In this document: piece after piece, positions 26,783 through 36,290 of the stretch
How positions within the stretch are numbered: position 1 is the stretch's first letter
Layout: each line of letters begins with the position of its first letter
Assembly: GCF_900637665.1 (NCBI RefSeq)
Contig: NZ_LR134386.1
Location: 3,526,501-3,590,500, forward strand
Direction: 5' to 3'
DNA from: Chryseobacterium nakagawai
Lineage (GTDB): Bacteria > Bacteroidota > Bacteroidia > Flavobacteriales > Weeksellaceae
DNA: 64,000 bases
Translations under genes and position numbers: made by a program
The notes under the pieces: generated by a model
Told to the model about the DNA's origin: nothing
The model's database searches: none
What the model saw: only the letters and a program-made list of their open reading frames with translations

Positions 26783-27097
26783 ATGAAAAAACAAATAAAA
26801 ATAAGTGAACTTACTGAGGCAATATCTGAGGTTATTAAAGAACTGTATAAAGAGAGAGGTACCGCTCTATTAGATGAAAACAATCAGTATTTCAATGAAA
26901 TTGGTAAAAATCTAGGGTTAGAAAGGTACACTTCCACTGACCATAATGTAACTTGTAGTAAACTATTTGCAATCTGCGACTTTTTTGAAATATCAATGTC
27001 TGAATTTTTTATTAGAGTTGAAGAAAATAACAAACTCCTCAAATTCGATAAGGAAAGAAAAGGAGCACTTGTATCAAAAGCCTATCAAAATAAATAA
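26783..27097 (+). CDS. Small HTH-like (XRE-like) protein
   Basis: Protein of 104 aa, mostly helical. The middle part (NVTCSKLFAICDFFEISMSE) resembles the last helices of XRE/Cro-type domains (xxLxxIcxxxxIsxxeff), with a charged C-terminal tail. No close family is recognised. It is transcribed toward the restriction-modification operon and convergent with it, downstream of two palindromes. A role as transcriptional controller of the island is plausible but not shown. Confidence 0.55.
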   Translation: MKKQIKISELTEAISEVIKELYKERGTALLDENNQYFNEIGKNLGLERYTSTDHNVTCSKLFAICDFFEISMSEFFIRVEENNKLLKFDKERKGALVSKAYQNK

Positions 27098-27116
27098 AAA
27101 ATAAGACTTGCATGCT

Positions 27117-28991
27117 TTAAGAAGAAACTTTGCTCTCTATAAACTCAAACATTGGTCTAAATATTTCAAAACTTGCCTTTGTTAATTTAGGTACAATTTC
27201 TGTAGAAAACTTCATTTTTCGAGCATCACTAATTTCGATTATTTTTGCTCCTCCAGTTATTTCAACTTCGTGAAAACTTTCTTTAGTTGTATCTGAATAA
27301 AATAGATGTTCCATCTCTAACTTAGAATAGTTTTCATAAGTCGTCCCATCACTTTTCATTACTTGGGGTAATATTTCTGGTATATTAGGTATCGGCAATA
27401 ATAATGCATAGCTTTCTCTGTCATTGAACTGTTTAGCAAGTCCCTTTTTCAAATCATTCTCAAGTAAATCTTTATTCATCTTTATAGAGCTCCATTCACC
27501 ATATGCCTCATCAAAATCAAATAAACCAAATATAGGTCTACCATTCATTTCGTCTAAAAACTTTTTATTTTGTAAAAGCAGTCTCAGATACAAACATCCA
27601 TGACCAAAACATATTTCAAAAGGTATATCATTTGTGTCATAAAGTATTTGATAGGCATATTTTAAAATTATTGGGTCAGAATATCCTTCTGTGAAAAGAA
27701 TTGGCTTATCCTGTCCAAGTGTATGGATTATACTCAATATTTGTTTATCTACTTGGAGATTGATTAATTGCGAAGATAATTGAGAAATTGCATAAGCTTT
27801 ATCTACTTTGTATATATTTAGTTTATTATTAGTAATTTTAAAAAAATTCACTTTGCGCTCTTCGCTTTGAAGCAAAGTAATTGCACTATGACTACTTAAA
27901 AGCACATGGTTTCTTTCTAGTTTTTTCTCGTTAATCTCTAATACTTGTTTTAAAAAATCAAATTGCCATTCTGGGTGCAAAAAAGCATCTGGTTCATCTA
28001 GAAGAGTTAAGCAGTTTTTATCTTTAAATAATTCTACGATAGAATAAATATAGACTGTTTGGAATTGACCATCACTGAAATTATTAATATTTGCTACAGT
28101 TCCATTTTCTAGAGTAACAACTATAGAAAGTTCTTTTAACATTTCAATAGTTTTCAAATTGTCAAAACTTCTAAATAAATCTAAGGAACTATTTTCTAAA
28201 AATTTTGATTGCATATCAGCTATGTCATAATAGAGAAGATATTCATCTTGATTTTTTGTATTTCTAAAATATCCTTCTTGTCGGTCTCTAGTTTCCGGCA
28301 ATTGTGCACCTTTTTTAACTGTATCAATTTTTTTTAAAAATTCACCAACAACACCCTCTGCTTTCCAAAAAGCAGTTGAGTTATCAAATGGATCAACATC
28401 GAAACCCTCATTATCTATTGCATAATCCGGTCTTTTTAAAACAATTTTCACTTCATGACTAACTTGGCTAATTCCTAATTTTTGCTTTATATATTTTTTC
28501 GCATTATTGTGATCATTTTGTAATAATAAAATAGCCAATAATAATGATTTATATTCTTTTCCAATACCTATAAATTCTCTAATATCATCAACGTTTGCAC
28601 CTTTAACTTTCTTCTTGAATTCCTGCTCATATTGTGTAACTAAATCTGATACTTTATCATTATGACCAGAATAGTAGATTATAATATTGTCGGGCAAATT
28701 ATTTTTAGGGATTGATTTTAATTCATTACCATTGCGAAGTAGTTTTCCTGCTTCCCAACTAATGTTTATATCTTCCTTGTTAAGTTCGTATACTATTTTA
28801 TAATCAAAATTTATTTCATAATCGGACACGAATAAATGCCTAAAAATTTCGATTATAGCCTCAAACAAATTAGATTTACCAGTACCATTTTTACCTACAA
28901 AAACATCTATAAAACTGCTGCCATCAAAATCTAATTTGAAATCTTTTAGGTTTTTGTACTCTCCTATTATATGTAAATACTTAAGTCTCAT
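27117..28991 (-). CDS. AAA ATPase with OLD/TOPRIM-like C-terminus, RM-associated
   Basis: Protein of 624 aa. Walker A VGKNGTGKS (32-40), ABC-type signature region NNFSDGQFQ, Walker B LTLLDEPDAFLHPEW (about 330-344) and SSHS switch. After about 430 comes a TOPRIM-like region with ILFTEGYSDPIILKYA and IFGLFDFDEAYGEW (acidic Glu and DxD), as in OLD-family nucleases or DUF4435-type partners. The gene follows hsdS by 4 bp, so it is co-expressed with the type I restriction-modification genes. It could be an RloA-like accessory ATPase or an independent OLD-like/PARIS-like defence module. Confidence 0.75.
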   Translation of the reverse strand: MRLKYLHIIGEYKNLKDFKLDFDGSSFIDVFVGKNGTGKSNLFEAIIEIFRHLFVSDYEINFDYKIVYELNKEDINISWEAGKLLRNGNELKSIPKNNLPDNIIIYYSGHNDKVSDLVTQYEQEFKKKVKGANVDDIREFIGIGKEYKSLLLAILLLQNDHNNAKKYIKQKLGISQVSHEVKIVLKRPDYAIDNEGFDVDPFDNSTAFWKAEGVVGEFLKKIDTVKKGAQLPETRDRQEGYFRNTKNQDEYLLYYDIADMQSKFLENSSLDLFRSFDNLKTIEMLKELSIVVTLENGTVANINNFSDGQFQTVYIYSIVELFKDKNCLTLLDEPDAFLHPEWQFDFLKQVLEINEKKLERNHVLLSSHSAITLLQSEERKVNFFKITNNKLNIYKVDKAYAISQLSSQLINLQVDKQILSIIHTLGQDKPILFTEGYSDPIILKYAYQILYDTNDIPFEICFGHGCLYLRLLLQNKKFLDEMNGRPIFGLFDFDEAYGEWSSIKMNKDLLENDLKKGLAKQFNDRESYALLLPIPNIPEILPQVMKSDGTTYENYSKLEMEHLFYSDTTKESFHEVEITGGAKIIEISDARKMKFSTEIVPKLTKASFEIFRPMFEFIESKVSS

Positions 28992-28995
28992 AGTG

Positions 28996-30678
28996 CTATA
29001 TTTGTGCTAAAACCGCATTTAGGATTTGAGATTGTTTTTTTGATGATTGCTCAATTTTTTTTTCTAGTGTCTCGCAAAGTTCAAAGAGTTGATTAATTTT
29101 ATTTACAATTCTTTTTTGCTCTTCATAGGGGGGTAACGGAACAACAGTATTGATAATCTTTTCACGAGAGATATTTGGTTGAGCTGCACCAGCACCTTGA
29201 GAAATAAAGTTGTTTTTCAAAGAAAGAATGACGTTGTATAAAAAATTATTGTCTATCCCTGCAAAAGTATTACATGCACAAACCGCTTGATTTGTTGCAG
29301 CTTCAATTTCTAAAATACCAGCTTCGCCAATATTAGCTCCATACATTGCTATTAAAACAGAACCAATAGGATTGATATGTAATGAGCATTTTTCTAATGC
29401 GTAATCAGTAATGGTTTCGGTTGTGAATTTTATTTTTCCTTGCTTGACTTCCCCTGATTTAACCCACGGAATATTACCTTCATAAAATGAACTGTTACTT
29501 CTATTTGGTGTTGAACCTGACTTCCAAGTACCGAAATCATTTAATCTAACCCATTTCCAATTTTTAGGTAATTCATAAGTGATTTCATCTTTTTTAACAG
29601 CAGGCAGTTCTTTTTGTTTTCTAATACTTCCGCTTTTAATTAAATTGCTTTTTTCGATAAGTATTTCCTTGTGCAATTCTATCGCAGATTGTTCATGATT
29701 GTCTTGAGAGACTAACTTACCTCTCATGGCTAGATTTAGAATTACTTCTTTTAAATCGGTTACATTTTGCTTTACTGCATATAGAGTATCAAATTGGTTG
29801 GCAATAAAACTCCAAGCATTATTAAATGTTATTTCGTCATTAGCTTTAATTAGGTTGTTAATAGCTGCCGAATTTATTTGAAGTTGTAATTTGTTTTTGC
29901 GATTTCGTTCTGCTTCTAGCTTATCACATAAAAGAATTAGTTGGTTTATTTTTTCAACTATTCTTTTTTGTTCTTCAACAGGAGGAAGTCCAATAATTAG
30001 GTTTCTTAATTCACCTAAACCAACAAAAGGTTGAGCACCACCTTTTGCTTTCATCTGTATATCTAAAGCTAAATACTCTGTATATTTTTTGATAAAAAAA
30101 GGAATGGTTAAATCTTTATTGTAAAATTTCAATAATGCTACATTTTTAATACTAAATTGACGATTATCTGAAACTATTACTTGATTACCAAGATTGCCAC
30201 CAATCATTGAAAAAAGAATATCGTCCTTTTCAACATTAGAACGTTTTGATATTTCAATATGATCTTCTTCCGAAATTCTTCTAGCACTGTCAAAATCAAT
30301 TATTCCATTAATAAAATTTTTACTAGTTATTAAAGGAAATGTATTAATACCAGTAGCATCTTTTGGTGAATTATGAGTACCATCCCGAACATCAATGACA
30401 TTATTTAATCTTTCAAATACCCATCCTTTTGGAAGAGTATAGAGCATTTCTTCATCTGCAACTTTTTCAAGTTCTTTTTGCTTCTTAATTAATCCTTTAT
30501 CGATTAGTTTCTGTTTTTCAATTCTTATTTTTTCTATTAATATAATACCAGACTCATCTTTATGATCTTGGGTTACTAATTTTCCTTGTATGCCTAATTT
30601 TAAAATCAGTTCACGCAATCGGGTAATGCCTTCAGGAGTTTCTAATGCAATTTCAAAATGTTTTTCTAATAATTTCAT
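28996..30678 (-). CDS. hsdS: Type I restriction-modification specificity subunit
   Basis: DNA-specificity protein of 560 aa with two target-recognition domains. The two halves repeat the same pattern: a helix with LRELILKLGIQGKLVTQ (about 20-36) and LKEVILNLAMRGKLVSQ (about 308-324), then KQKEL..., then YTLPKGWVFERL or YELPKNWKWVRL, and each half ends in PPxEEQKRIVxKINQLxxLC. This is the canonical TRD-CR-TRD-CR layout. A 6-bp gap follows hsdM. The recognised sequence cannot be predicted from this. Confidence 0.92.
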   Translation of the reverse strand: MKLLEKHFEIALETPEGITRLRELILKLGIQGKLVTQDHKDESGIILIEKIRIEKQKLIDKGLIKKQKELEKVADEEMLYTLPKGWVFERLNNVIDVRDGTHNSPKDATGINTFPLITSKNFINGIIDFDSARRISEEDHIEISKRSNVEKDDILFSMIGGNLGNQVIVSDNRQFSIKNVALLKFYNKDLTIPFFIKKYTEYLALDIQMKAKGGAQPFVGLGELRNLIIGLPPVEEQKRIVEKINQLILLCDKLEAERNRKNKLQLQINSAAINNLIKANDEITFNNAWSFIANQFDTLYAVKQNVTDLKEVILNLAMRGKLVSQDNHEQSAIELHKEILIEKSNLIKSGSIRKQKELPAVKKDEITYELPKNWKWVRLNDFGTWKSGSTPNRSNSSFYEGNIPWVKSGEVKQGKIKFTTETITDYALEKCSLHINPIGSVLIAMYGANIGEAGILEIEAATNQAVCACNTFAGIDNNFLYNVILSLKNNFISQGAGAAQPNISREKIINTVVPLPPYEEQKRIVNKINQLFELCETLEKKIEQSSKKQSQILNAVLAQI

Positions 30679-30684
30679 CTTTTG

Positions 30685-32130
30685 CTAATTTCCTAATGCT
30701 TGCATTAATTCTTTTTTCAATAAATCTCGTGTAGCAATAAGTTCTTTGCTTATTTGTTCATAGTCTTTTATCAATACTTCTGGATCAGTATGAACTTCAT
30801 CAACAAAATGAGGGTTTTTAAAATCAAGATTGTACTTTTTATCCTCAATTTCTTTTACAGAAACCTTCCAAGCATATTCATTTTGCTTGCGGTTGTTCCA
30901 CCATTTTTTTTCTAAATCAAACTCTTCAATTCGTAAAGGTTTGCTTCTTGAGTAGGATTTGTAGCCTGCAGGATAGGGATGCTCATAATACCAAACGTGT
31001 TTGGTTGGTTCGCCTTTATCAAAGAATAAGATGTTAGTATTAATACCTGTATAAGGACTAAAAACTCCCTTTGGCAAGCGAACAATTGTATGAAGATTAA
31101 ATTCTTTTAAAAGTTCTCGCTTTAAATTGGTTTTTACACTTTCTCCAAATAAAAAACCATCAGGTAAAACTACGGCAGCCCTTCCTGTATCTGGTTTTAG
31201 CAAGTGCATGATTAAGGCCATAAATAAATCGGCAGTTTCTCTGGTCTGGTATTTTTTTGGGAAGTTTTTTTCAATACCGTCTTCCTCAACACCTCCAAAT
31301 GGTGGATTGGTAATAATTACATCCATTCGGTCTTTTGGTCCGTAATCTTTAAGCGGTTTGCTCAAGGTATTATCGTGTCTAATATTGCTCGGTATATCTA
31401 TGCCGTGTAACATCATATTGGTCATTGCAAGCATGTGAGGTAAGGGTTTTTTTTCTATCCCGTGAATATTGTCTTGCAGTTTGGCAATATCTTTATTTGT
31501 CTTAAAAGATTTTTTCTTGTGCTCAATTACATTCACCAAGAATCCGCCAGTTCCACATGCTGGATCAAAAACACGTTCTCCTAACTGCGGATTCAGAATA
31601 TCAACCATGAATTGTGTTACTGCACGTGGCGTATAATATTCTCCTGCATTACCTGCTGATTGTAAATCTTGCAATATCTTTTCATAGATATCATTAAAAA
31701 TATGTCGGTCACTTGAGGAATTAAAATCTACATCACCCTGAATCGTATTGATTACCTGACGTAAAAGTGTTCCTGACTTCATGTAATTATAGGCGTCTTC
31801 AAAAACACTTCCTACAATTTTACCATGCGGTGAAACACCAGCAGTTGTCGAAAGTTTTTTCAAAGATGGAAATAAATCATTATTAATAAAATCAATTAAT
31901 TCTTCTCCAGTCATTCCTTCATCATCAGCAGCCCAACTAGACCACTTGAAACGATTATGAAGCGGTGATTTATAATCATCAATCGTTATCTCCCACTCTT
32001 TTTCTTTGTCGTCAAATATTTTAAGGAAAAGTAACCAAACCATCTGGCTTATTCGTTGTGCGTCTCCATCGACACCAACGTCCTTCCGCATTATATCCTG
32101 TATGGTTTTTATTAATGTACCTAATGACAT
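30685..32130 (-). CDS. hsdM: Type I restriction-modification DNA methyltransferase subunit
   Basis: N6-adenine methyltransferase of 481 aa. An N-terminal helical HsdM_N domain, then SAM motif I FDPACGTGGFLV (about 184-195), catalytic motif IV ITNPPFGG (about 275-282) and the C-terminal HsdM helix. The order hsdR-hsdM-hsdS-ATPase on the minus strand with gaps of 14, 6 and 4 bp indicates one operon. The sequence looks intact. Confidence 0.95.
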   Translation of the reverse strand: MSLGTLIKTIQDIMRKDVGVDGDAQRISQMVWLLFLKIFDDKEKEWEITIDDYKSPLHNRFKWSSWAADDEGMTGEELIDFINNDLFPSLKKLSTTAGVSPHGKIVGSVFEDAYNYMKSGTLLRQVINTIQGDVDFNSSSDRHIFNDIYEKILQDLQSAGNAGEYYTPRAVTQFMVDILNPQLGERVFDPACGTGGFLVNVIEHKKKSFKTNKDIAKLQDNIHGIEKKPLPHMLAMTNMMLHGIDIPSNIRHDNTLSKPLKDYGPKDRMDVIITNPPFGGVEEDGIEKNFPKKYQTRETADLFMALIMHLLKPDTGRAAVVLPDGFLFGESVKTNLKRELLKEFNLHTIVRLPKGVFSPYTGINTNILFFDKGEPTKHVWYYEHPYPAGYKSYSRSKPLRIEEFDLEKKWWNNRKQNEYAWKVSVKEIEDKKYNLDFKNPHFVDEVHTDPEVLIKDYEQISKELIATRDLLKKELMQALGN

Positions 32131-32144
32131 ATATAGTATTTAAA

Positions 32145-34499
32145 TTATTTATATGAATAAATTTGTTGCTCTAACTCCTTAACCGCTTTATCATATTGTA
32201 CTTTACCTCCAAAGATTTTAATAATCTCTAGTGGAGTACCATAATCTGTAAAAGGTTGAATGGTTAAGATTTTTGTTTCTTCTATGGGTTCAACGCCCTC
32301 ATCTGAATATTTATCAAGTAAGGCATGAATAACTTGTTGTGCTTGCAAACCATATTTCGTAAAGTAATTTCTTTTTTTAACCTGTTCAGCTCTCTCTTTT
32401 CTTGACAAAGGTGGTTTATCCCACGCCACATGACAAATAATATCAAAGGGATCAAGATCTCTACCCAATTCTTCTGCTAAAGCTTCAAAGAAAACACCTT
32501 CTTTCGCCAATTCGTCTATTATAATCTTCTTTTTCTGAGCATCTGACCACTTCGTTAAAAAATCATCTAAAGAAGTAAATTCTTTCTCAAGAGTTTTTTT
32601 TGTGTAATCTTTTAATGACTCTGTTATAAGTTTGCCTTGTGCATCAAAATACTGAACTCTTTCAGCAACTACTGAAACTGAAACATTATTTACGTAAAAT
32701 TTTTTGATAGACGCTGTGTTGCAAGCATTGTCTTCATGATTTTCATTTCCAACATTATTTACAGAAATATTATGTTCAGCATTATCAAAATCATCTTCTG
32801 GTGGTACTGGTGAATCAGTAGATTTTGGTTCATAGATAACAACTGGTTCTCCATCAAAATCAGGATCAGCAAATAATTCAGTTGCTTTCTTAAAGTCTAT
32901 AATGGTGAAGAAAAATTTGTTGTAATCTTCATTTATCCTCGTACCCCGACCTATAATTTGTTTGAATTCGGTCATAGATTGAATCCGTTGATCGAGGACT
33001 ATGAGTTTACAAGTCTGTGCATCGACACCTGTTGTCATTAGTTTTGATGTTGTGGCAATAACAGGAAATTTCGATTCTGGAAAAATGAAGTTATCCAGTT
33101 CCATTTTCCCCTCTTCGTTGTCACCAGTAATCCTAACAACATATTTATTATTCGTCGCAGTAATATCACTGTTCTCATTTACCAAAGCTTGTCTCATTCT
33201 TTCAGCATGGTCGATATTATCACAAAAAACAATTGTTTTGTCATATCGATTGGTTTGCTTTAAGAATTCAGATATTTTCTTTGCAACTAGCTCTGTCCGT
33301 TTCAGAAGCACCAATGTTTTATCAAAATCTTTTTGATTGTAGATCCTATCTTCAATAGTATTACCATATTTATCGACCATATCTTTGTCAGGCCGCCAAC
33401 CAGTAAGATCCTTATCCAAATCGATTCTAACTACTTTGTAAGGGGCAAGAAATCCATCATCAATACCCTGTCGCAAAGAGTAGGTATATATTGGTTTCCC
33501 AAAATAATCAGTATTGGATATCTCATGTGTTTCTTTTGGCGTAGCAGTTAAACCAATTTGTGTTGCACCAGAGAAGTATTCTAAAATTTTTCTCCAATTA
33601 GAATCAGCAGCTGCGCTACCTCTATGACATTCATCAATGATAATTAAATCAAAGAATTCCGGTGAAAATTGTTTGTATATATTTTGCTCTTCTTCATTTC
33701 CTGTTACAGCTTGATACAAAGACAAATAAATTTCATATGACTTATTAGCTTGTCTTTTTGATATTTTAGTCATTGCAGACCCAAAAGGCTTAAAGTCATT
33801 CGTCATAGTTTGATCCACTAAAATATTTCTATCTGCAAGAAATAAAATCCTTTTTTTAGTTTTTGATTTCCATAATCTCCAAATAATTTGAAAAGCAGTG
33901 TAGGTTTTGCCAGTACCAGTTGCCATGACCAAAAGAATTCTATTGTCTCCTCTTGAAACGGCTTCTATAGTTTTATTTATTGCTAGTAGTTGATAGTAGC
34001 GGGGTATTTTGTTACCACCATCACTGTAGTAATCTTCAGTTATTATAGCTTCTTGAGCTGGTGTTATCTCCTTATATTCACACCATATTTTCCACAATGT
34101 TTCTGGTGAAGGAAATTCTTCTAAGGAAATTTCAGTTTCAATTTTGCCATCTTTAGCAATGCTATTGTGGAATAAAAAGCCATCACCATTGGAGCTAAAT
34201 ACAAAAGGAACATCAATCATATCTCCGTAAGCAAGTCCTTGCTGCATTCCAGCACTAACTGTATGATTATTGTCTTTGGCCTCGATAATTGCGATTGGAA
34301 TTCCCGGTTGATAAAACAACACATAATCAGCACGTTTATTCTTAGCACGGGTATGTAATTGGCCACGGACAATAATTCTTCCATTGGTAAGCGGAAATTC
34401 TTCTCGAATTTGAATATGCAAATCCCACCCTGCATTTATCAATGCAGGTGTGATGTATTTGGAACAAATATCACGTTCTGTTAAACTCTTTTTATTCAT
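32145..34499 (-). CDS. hsdR: Type I restriction endonuclease subunit
   Basis: Start placed at the ATG giving [16 protein letters not shown] (784 aa), which has a GGTGG-like ribosome-binding site and matches typical HsdR N-termini. An upstream in-frame ATG would add 30 unlikely residues. The N-terminal nuclease domain has [13 protein letters not shown] (the E-x-K motif), followed by SF2 helicase motifs: [23 protein letters not shown] (DECH), III LTATP and [14 protein letters not shown], and then a C-terminal EcoEI_R_C-like region. It cleaves unmodified DNA after ATP-driven translocation. Confidence 0.93.
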   Translation of the reverse strand: MNKKSLTERDICSKYITPALINAGWDLHIQIREEFPLTNGRIIVRGQLHTRAKNKRADYVLFYQPGIPIAIIEAKDNNHTVSAGMQQGLAYGDMIDVPFVFSSNGDGFLFHNSIAKDGKIETEISLEEFPSPETLWKIWCEYKEITPAQEAIITEDYYSDGGNKIPRYYQLLAINKTIEAVSRGDNRILLVMATGTGKTYTAFQIIWRLWKSKTKKRILFLADRNILVDQTMTNDFKPFGSAMTKISKRQANKSYEIYLSLYQAVTGNEEEQNIYKQFSPEFFDLIIIDECHRGSAAADSNWRKILEYFSGATQIGLTATPKETHEISNTDYFGKPIYTYSLRQGIDDGFLAPYKVVRIDLDKDLTGWRPDKDMVDKYGNTIEDRIYNQKDFDKTLVLLKRTELVAKKISEFLKQTNRYDKTIVFCDNIDHAERMRQALVNENSDITATNNKYVVRITGDNEEGKMELDNFIFPESKFPVIATTSKLMTTGVDAQTCKLIVLDQRIQSMTEFKQIIGRGTRINEDYNKFFFTIIDFKKATELFADPDFDGEPVVIYEPKSTDSPVPPEDDFDNAEHNISVNNVGNENHEDNACNTASIKKFYVNNVSVSVVAERVQYFDAQGKLITESLKDYTKKTLEKEFTSLDDFLTKWSDAQKKKIIIDELAKEGVFFEALAEELGRDLDPFDIICHVAWDKPPLSRKERAEQVKKRNYFTKYGLQAQQVIHALLDKYSDEGVEPIEETKILTIQPFTDYGTPLEIIKIFGGKVQYDKAVKELEQQIYSYK

Positions 34500-34656
34500 A
34501 TTGCCACCAATTATCCCCCTTGAATTAGCTAAGATATAATATAATTCTTTTACTAGAAAATCTACTGTGGAAAAGCATTTTTCGTACAATATTACTTACA
34601 TGCAAATTCCTAGAAAACTCAGTAAAAATACTGACAAAATATTTTTACTAATGTAC

Positions 34657-34686
34657 TATTTTTGTTCTTTTACGGTAATCCGTAAA
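34657..34686 (+). promoter_or_regulatory. Promoter with palindrome before the ABC-3C operon
   Basis: A TATTTTTG element (34657-34664) fits TAnnTTTG. It is followed immediately by the perfect palindrome TTTACGG-TAAT-CCGTAAA (34669-34686), which would overlap the transcription start. It lies in the 263-bp gap between divergent hsdR and the nuclease gene at 34763, so it may be a repressor site that keeps the seven-gene run silent. Confidence 0.5.
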
Positions 34687-34762
34687 GAGGTGAAAGGAAA
34701 AGTTGATATATTTGTTAAATTCGTAAATCTCAGTAAAACAAAATATTTAATCAACAAAGATA

Positions 34763-35830
34763 ATGTTAGAAAAAAAATTTACATCAAATTTTGAAGTTAC
34801 GAATGGAGCTAACATTGTTCCTATAAAGAGGATAGAAATATTCTCACCAGAAGAATGGGAACTTTTCACCAAGGAGTATTTAGAAGTACTTAAAGATGAT
34901 TATGTTCAAATTGATAGGATTGGCGGAGCAAACGATAATGGCAGGGATGTAATAGCATATATTGAACCAGCAACGGTAAAAAATTACAAGTGGGATTGTT
35001 TCCAATGCAAACATTATGACCATTCATTACACCCATCCGACGTTTATGTAGAGATTGGAAAAATACTATATTATACTTTTAAAAAAGATTATCCGATTCC
35101 GGAAAAATACTTTTTTGTTGCGCCTAAAGGTTGTGGCACCTCATTATCAAAATTACTTACAGATAAAGATCTACTGAAGCAGAAAATTAAGGATAATTGG
35201 GTTCAAAGTTGTGAAACAAAAATCACTAAAAATGCAGATGTTAAATTGGAAGGTGAATTTTTAAACTATTTCGAAAATTTTGATTTCGGAATCTTCAAAA
35301 AAACCAACATCAAAGAGATTTTAGATAAACATAAAAACCATCCTAACCATATTATAAGATTTGGAGGGGGTCTTCCAAGCAGACCAAAAATTGATGAAGC
35401 TGCTATTGATCAAATTAAAGAAAACGAATTAGTATATGTTCAACAGCTATTTATTTCTTATGGAGACGAGTCTAAAACCAAATATGAAAGTCAAACTGAT
35501 TTACAAACGAATTTGAACTATCAAAATCATTTTAATAGGACTAGAATAAATTTTCATTATGCAGAACAACTCAGAAACTTCTATAGGGATAGTTTACCAA
35601 TAAACACTTTTCAAGATTTTCAGGATGAGATATATAATGGAATTATTGATACCGTTGAGGATTCCCACGACAATGCATTTAAGAAAATTAAAGCTTCTGA
35701 GCAATTAGCTTCAACTCTCCAACTATCATCAAATCCTTTGACAACAGTAAGCATTGTTAACGATAGAAAAGGGATTTGTCATCAATTAGTTAATGACAAA
35801 AAAATAATATGGAAAGATGAGTCAAAATAA
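34763..35830 (+). CDS. ABC-three-component-type effector with Mrr-like nuclease domain
   Basis: Protein of 355 aa. The N-terminal part carries a restriction-endonuclease-like core with FSPEEWELF, then IGGANDNGRDVIAY (catalytic Asp) and WDCFQCKHY (Q-x-K), as in Mrr-type PD-(D/E)XK nucleases, to about residue 130. The C-terminal about 200 residues are an uncharacterised helical domain that in this setting would bind the ATPase. It overlaps the next gene by 14 bp. The nuclease/middle/SMC-ATPase order matches the ABC-three-component defence layout described by comparative genomics. Specific subfamily names are not claimed. Confidence 0.75.
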   Translation: MLEKKFTSNFEVTNGANIVPIKRIEIFSPEEWELFTKEYLEVLKDDYVQIDRIGGANDNGRDVIAYIEPATVKNYKWDCFQCKHYDHSLHPSDVYVEIGKILYYTFKKDYPIPEKYFFVAPKGCGTSLSKLLTDKDLLKQKIKDNWVQSCETKITKNADVKLEGEFLNYFENFDFGIFKKTNIKEILDKHKNHPNHIIRFGGGLPSRPKIDEAAIDQIKENELVYVQQLFISYGDESKTKYESQTDLQTNLNYQNHFNRTRINFHYAEQLRNFYRDSLPINTFQDFQDEIYNGIIDTVEDSHDNAFKKIKASEQLASTLQLSSNPLTTVSIVNDRKGICHQLVNDKKIIWKDESK

Positions 35831-36290
35831 TCCGTTCAATAATCCATTAGAGATAGGTCTAAGATTGCTCTCTATACTAAATGAAGCTTTTCCTAAAAAA
35901 GTCACCTTGCAAAGTTTAATTTACATAGACTATATCATAATCCACTCCGGGGATTTTGATGATAACACCTTAAGTATTCATGCCCCTGTTCCATACAGAG
36001 AAAGTGAGATTTTCATAAAAAGAAACCTAATCAAAGACAGCATGGATTTTTTACTTTATAAAAACTTGGCAGATATAAGTTATGATGCAGAAGGTATCAC
36101 TTATACAGCAACTGAAGATTCTACACCTTTTTTGGAAAAACTATCAGAGGAATACACCCGAGAGTTGTTAATGCGTGTAAAATGGTTTTTTAAGAAATAT
36201 GAGTCTATTGATGAGATAATATTGAAAAATATTTTTAGCACTGGAAATAACCTAACTCATACAGAATTTAACATTGGAATTTTGAAATAA
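35817..36290 (+). CDS. ABC-three-component middle component
   Basis: Protein of 157 aa with no catalytic motif. It is alpha/beta with a winged-helix-like look (NPLEIGLRLLSILNEAFPKK, then YIDYIIIHSGDF). Size, position and coupling to both neighbours (14-bp overlap upstream, TAATG overlap downstream) fit the small middle component that bridges effector and ATPase in ABC-three-component systems. The family is inferred mainly from context. Confidence 0.7.
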   Translation: MSQNNPFNNPLEIGLRLLSILNEAFPKKVTLQSLIYIDYIIIHSGDFDDNTLSIHAPVPYRESEIFIKRNLIKDSMDFLLYKNLADISYDAEGITYTATEDSTPFLEKLSEEYTRELLMRVKWFFKKYESIDEIILKNIFSTGNNLTHTEFNIGILK

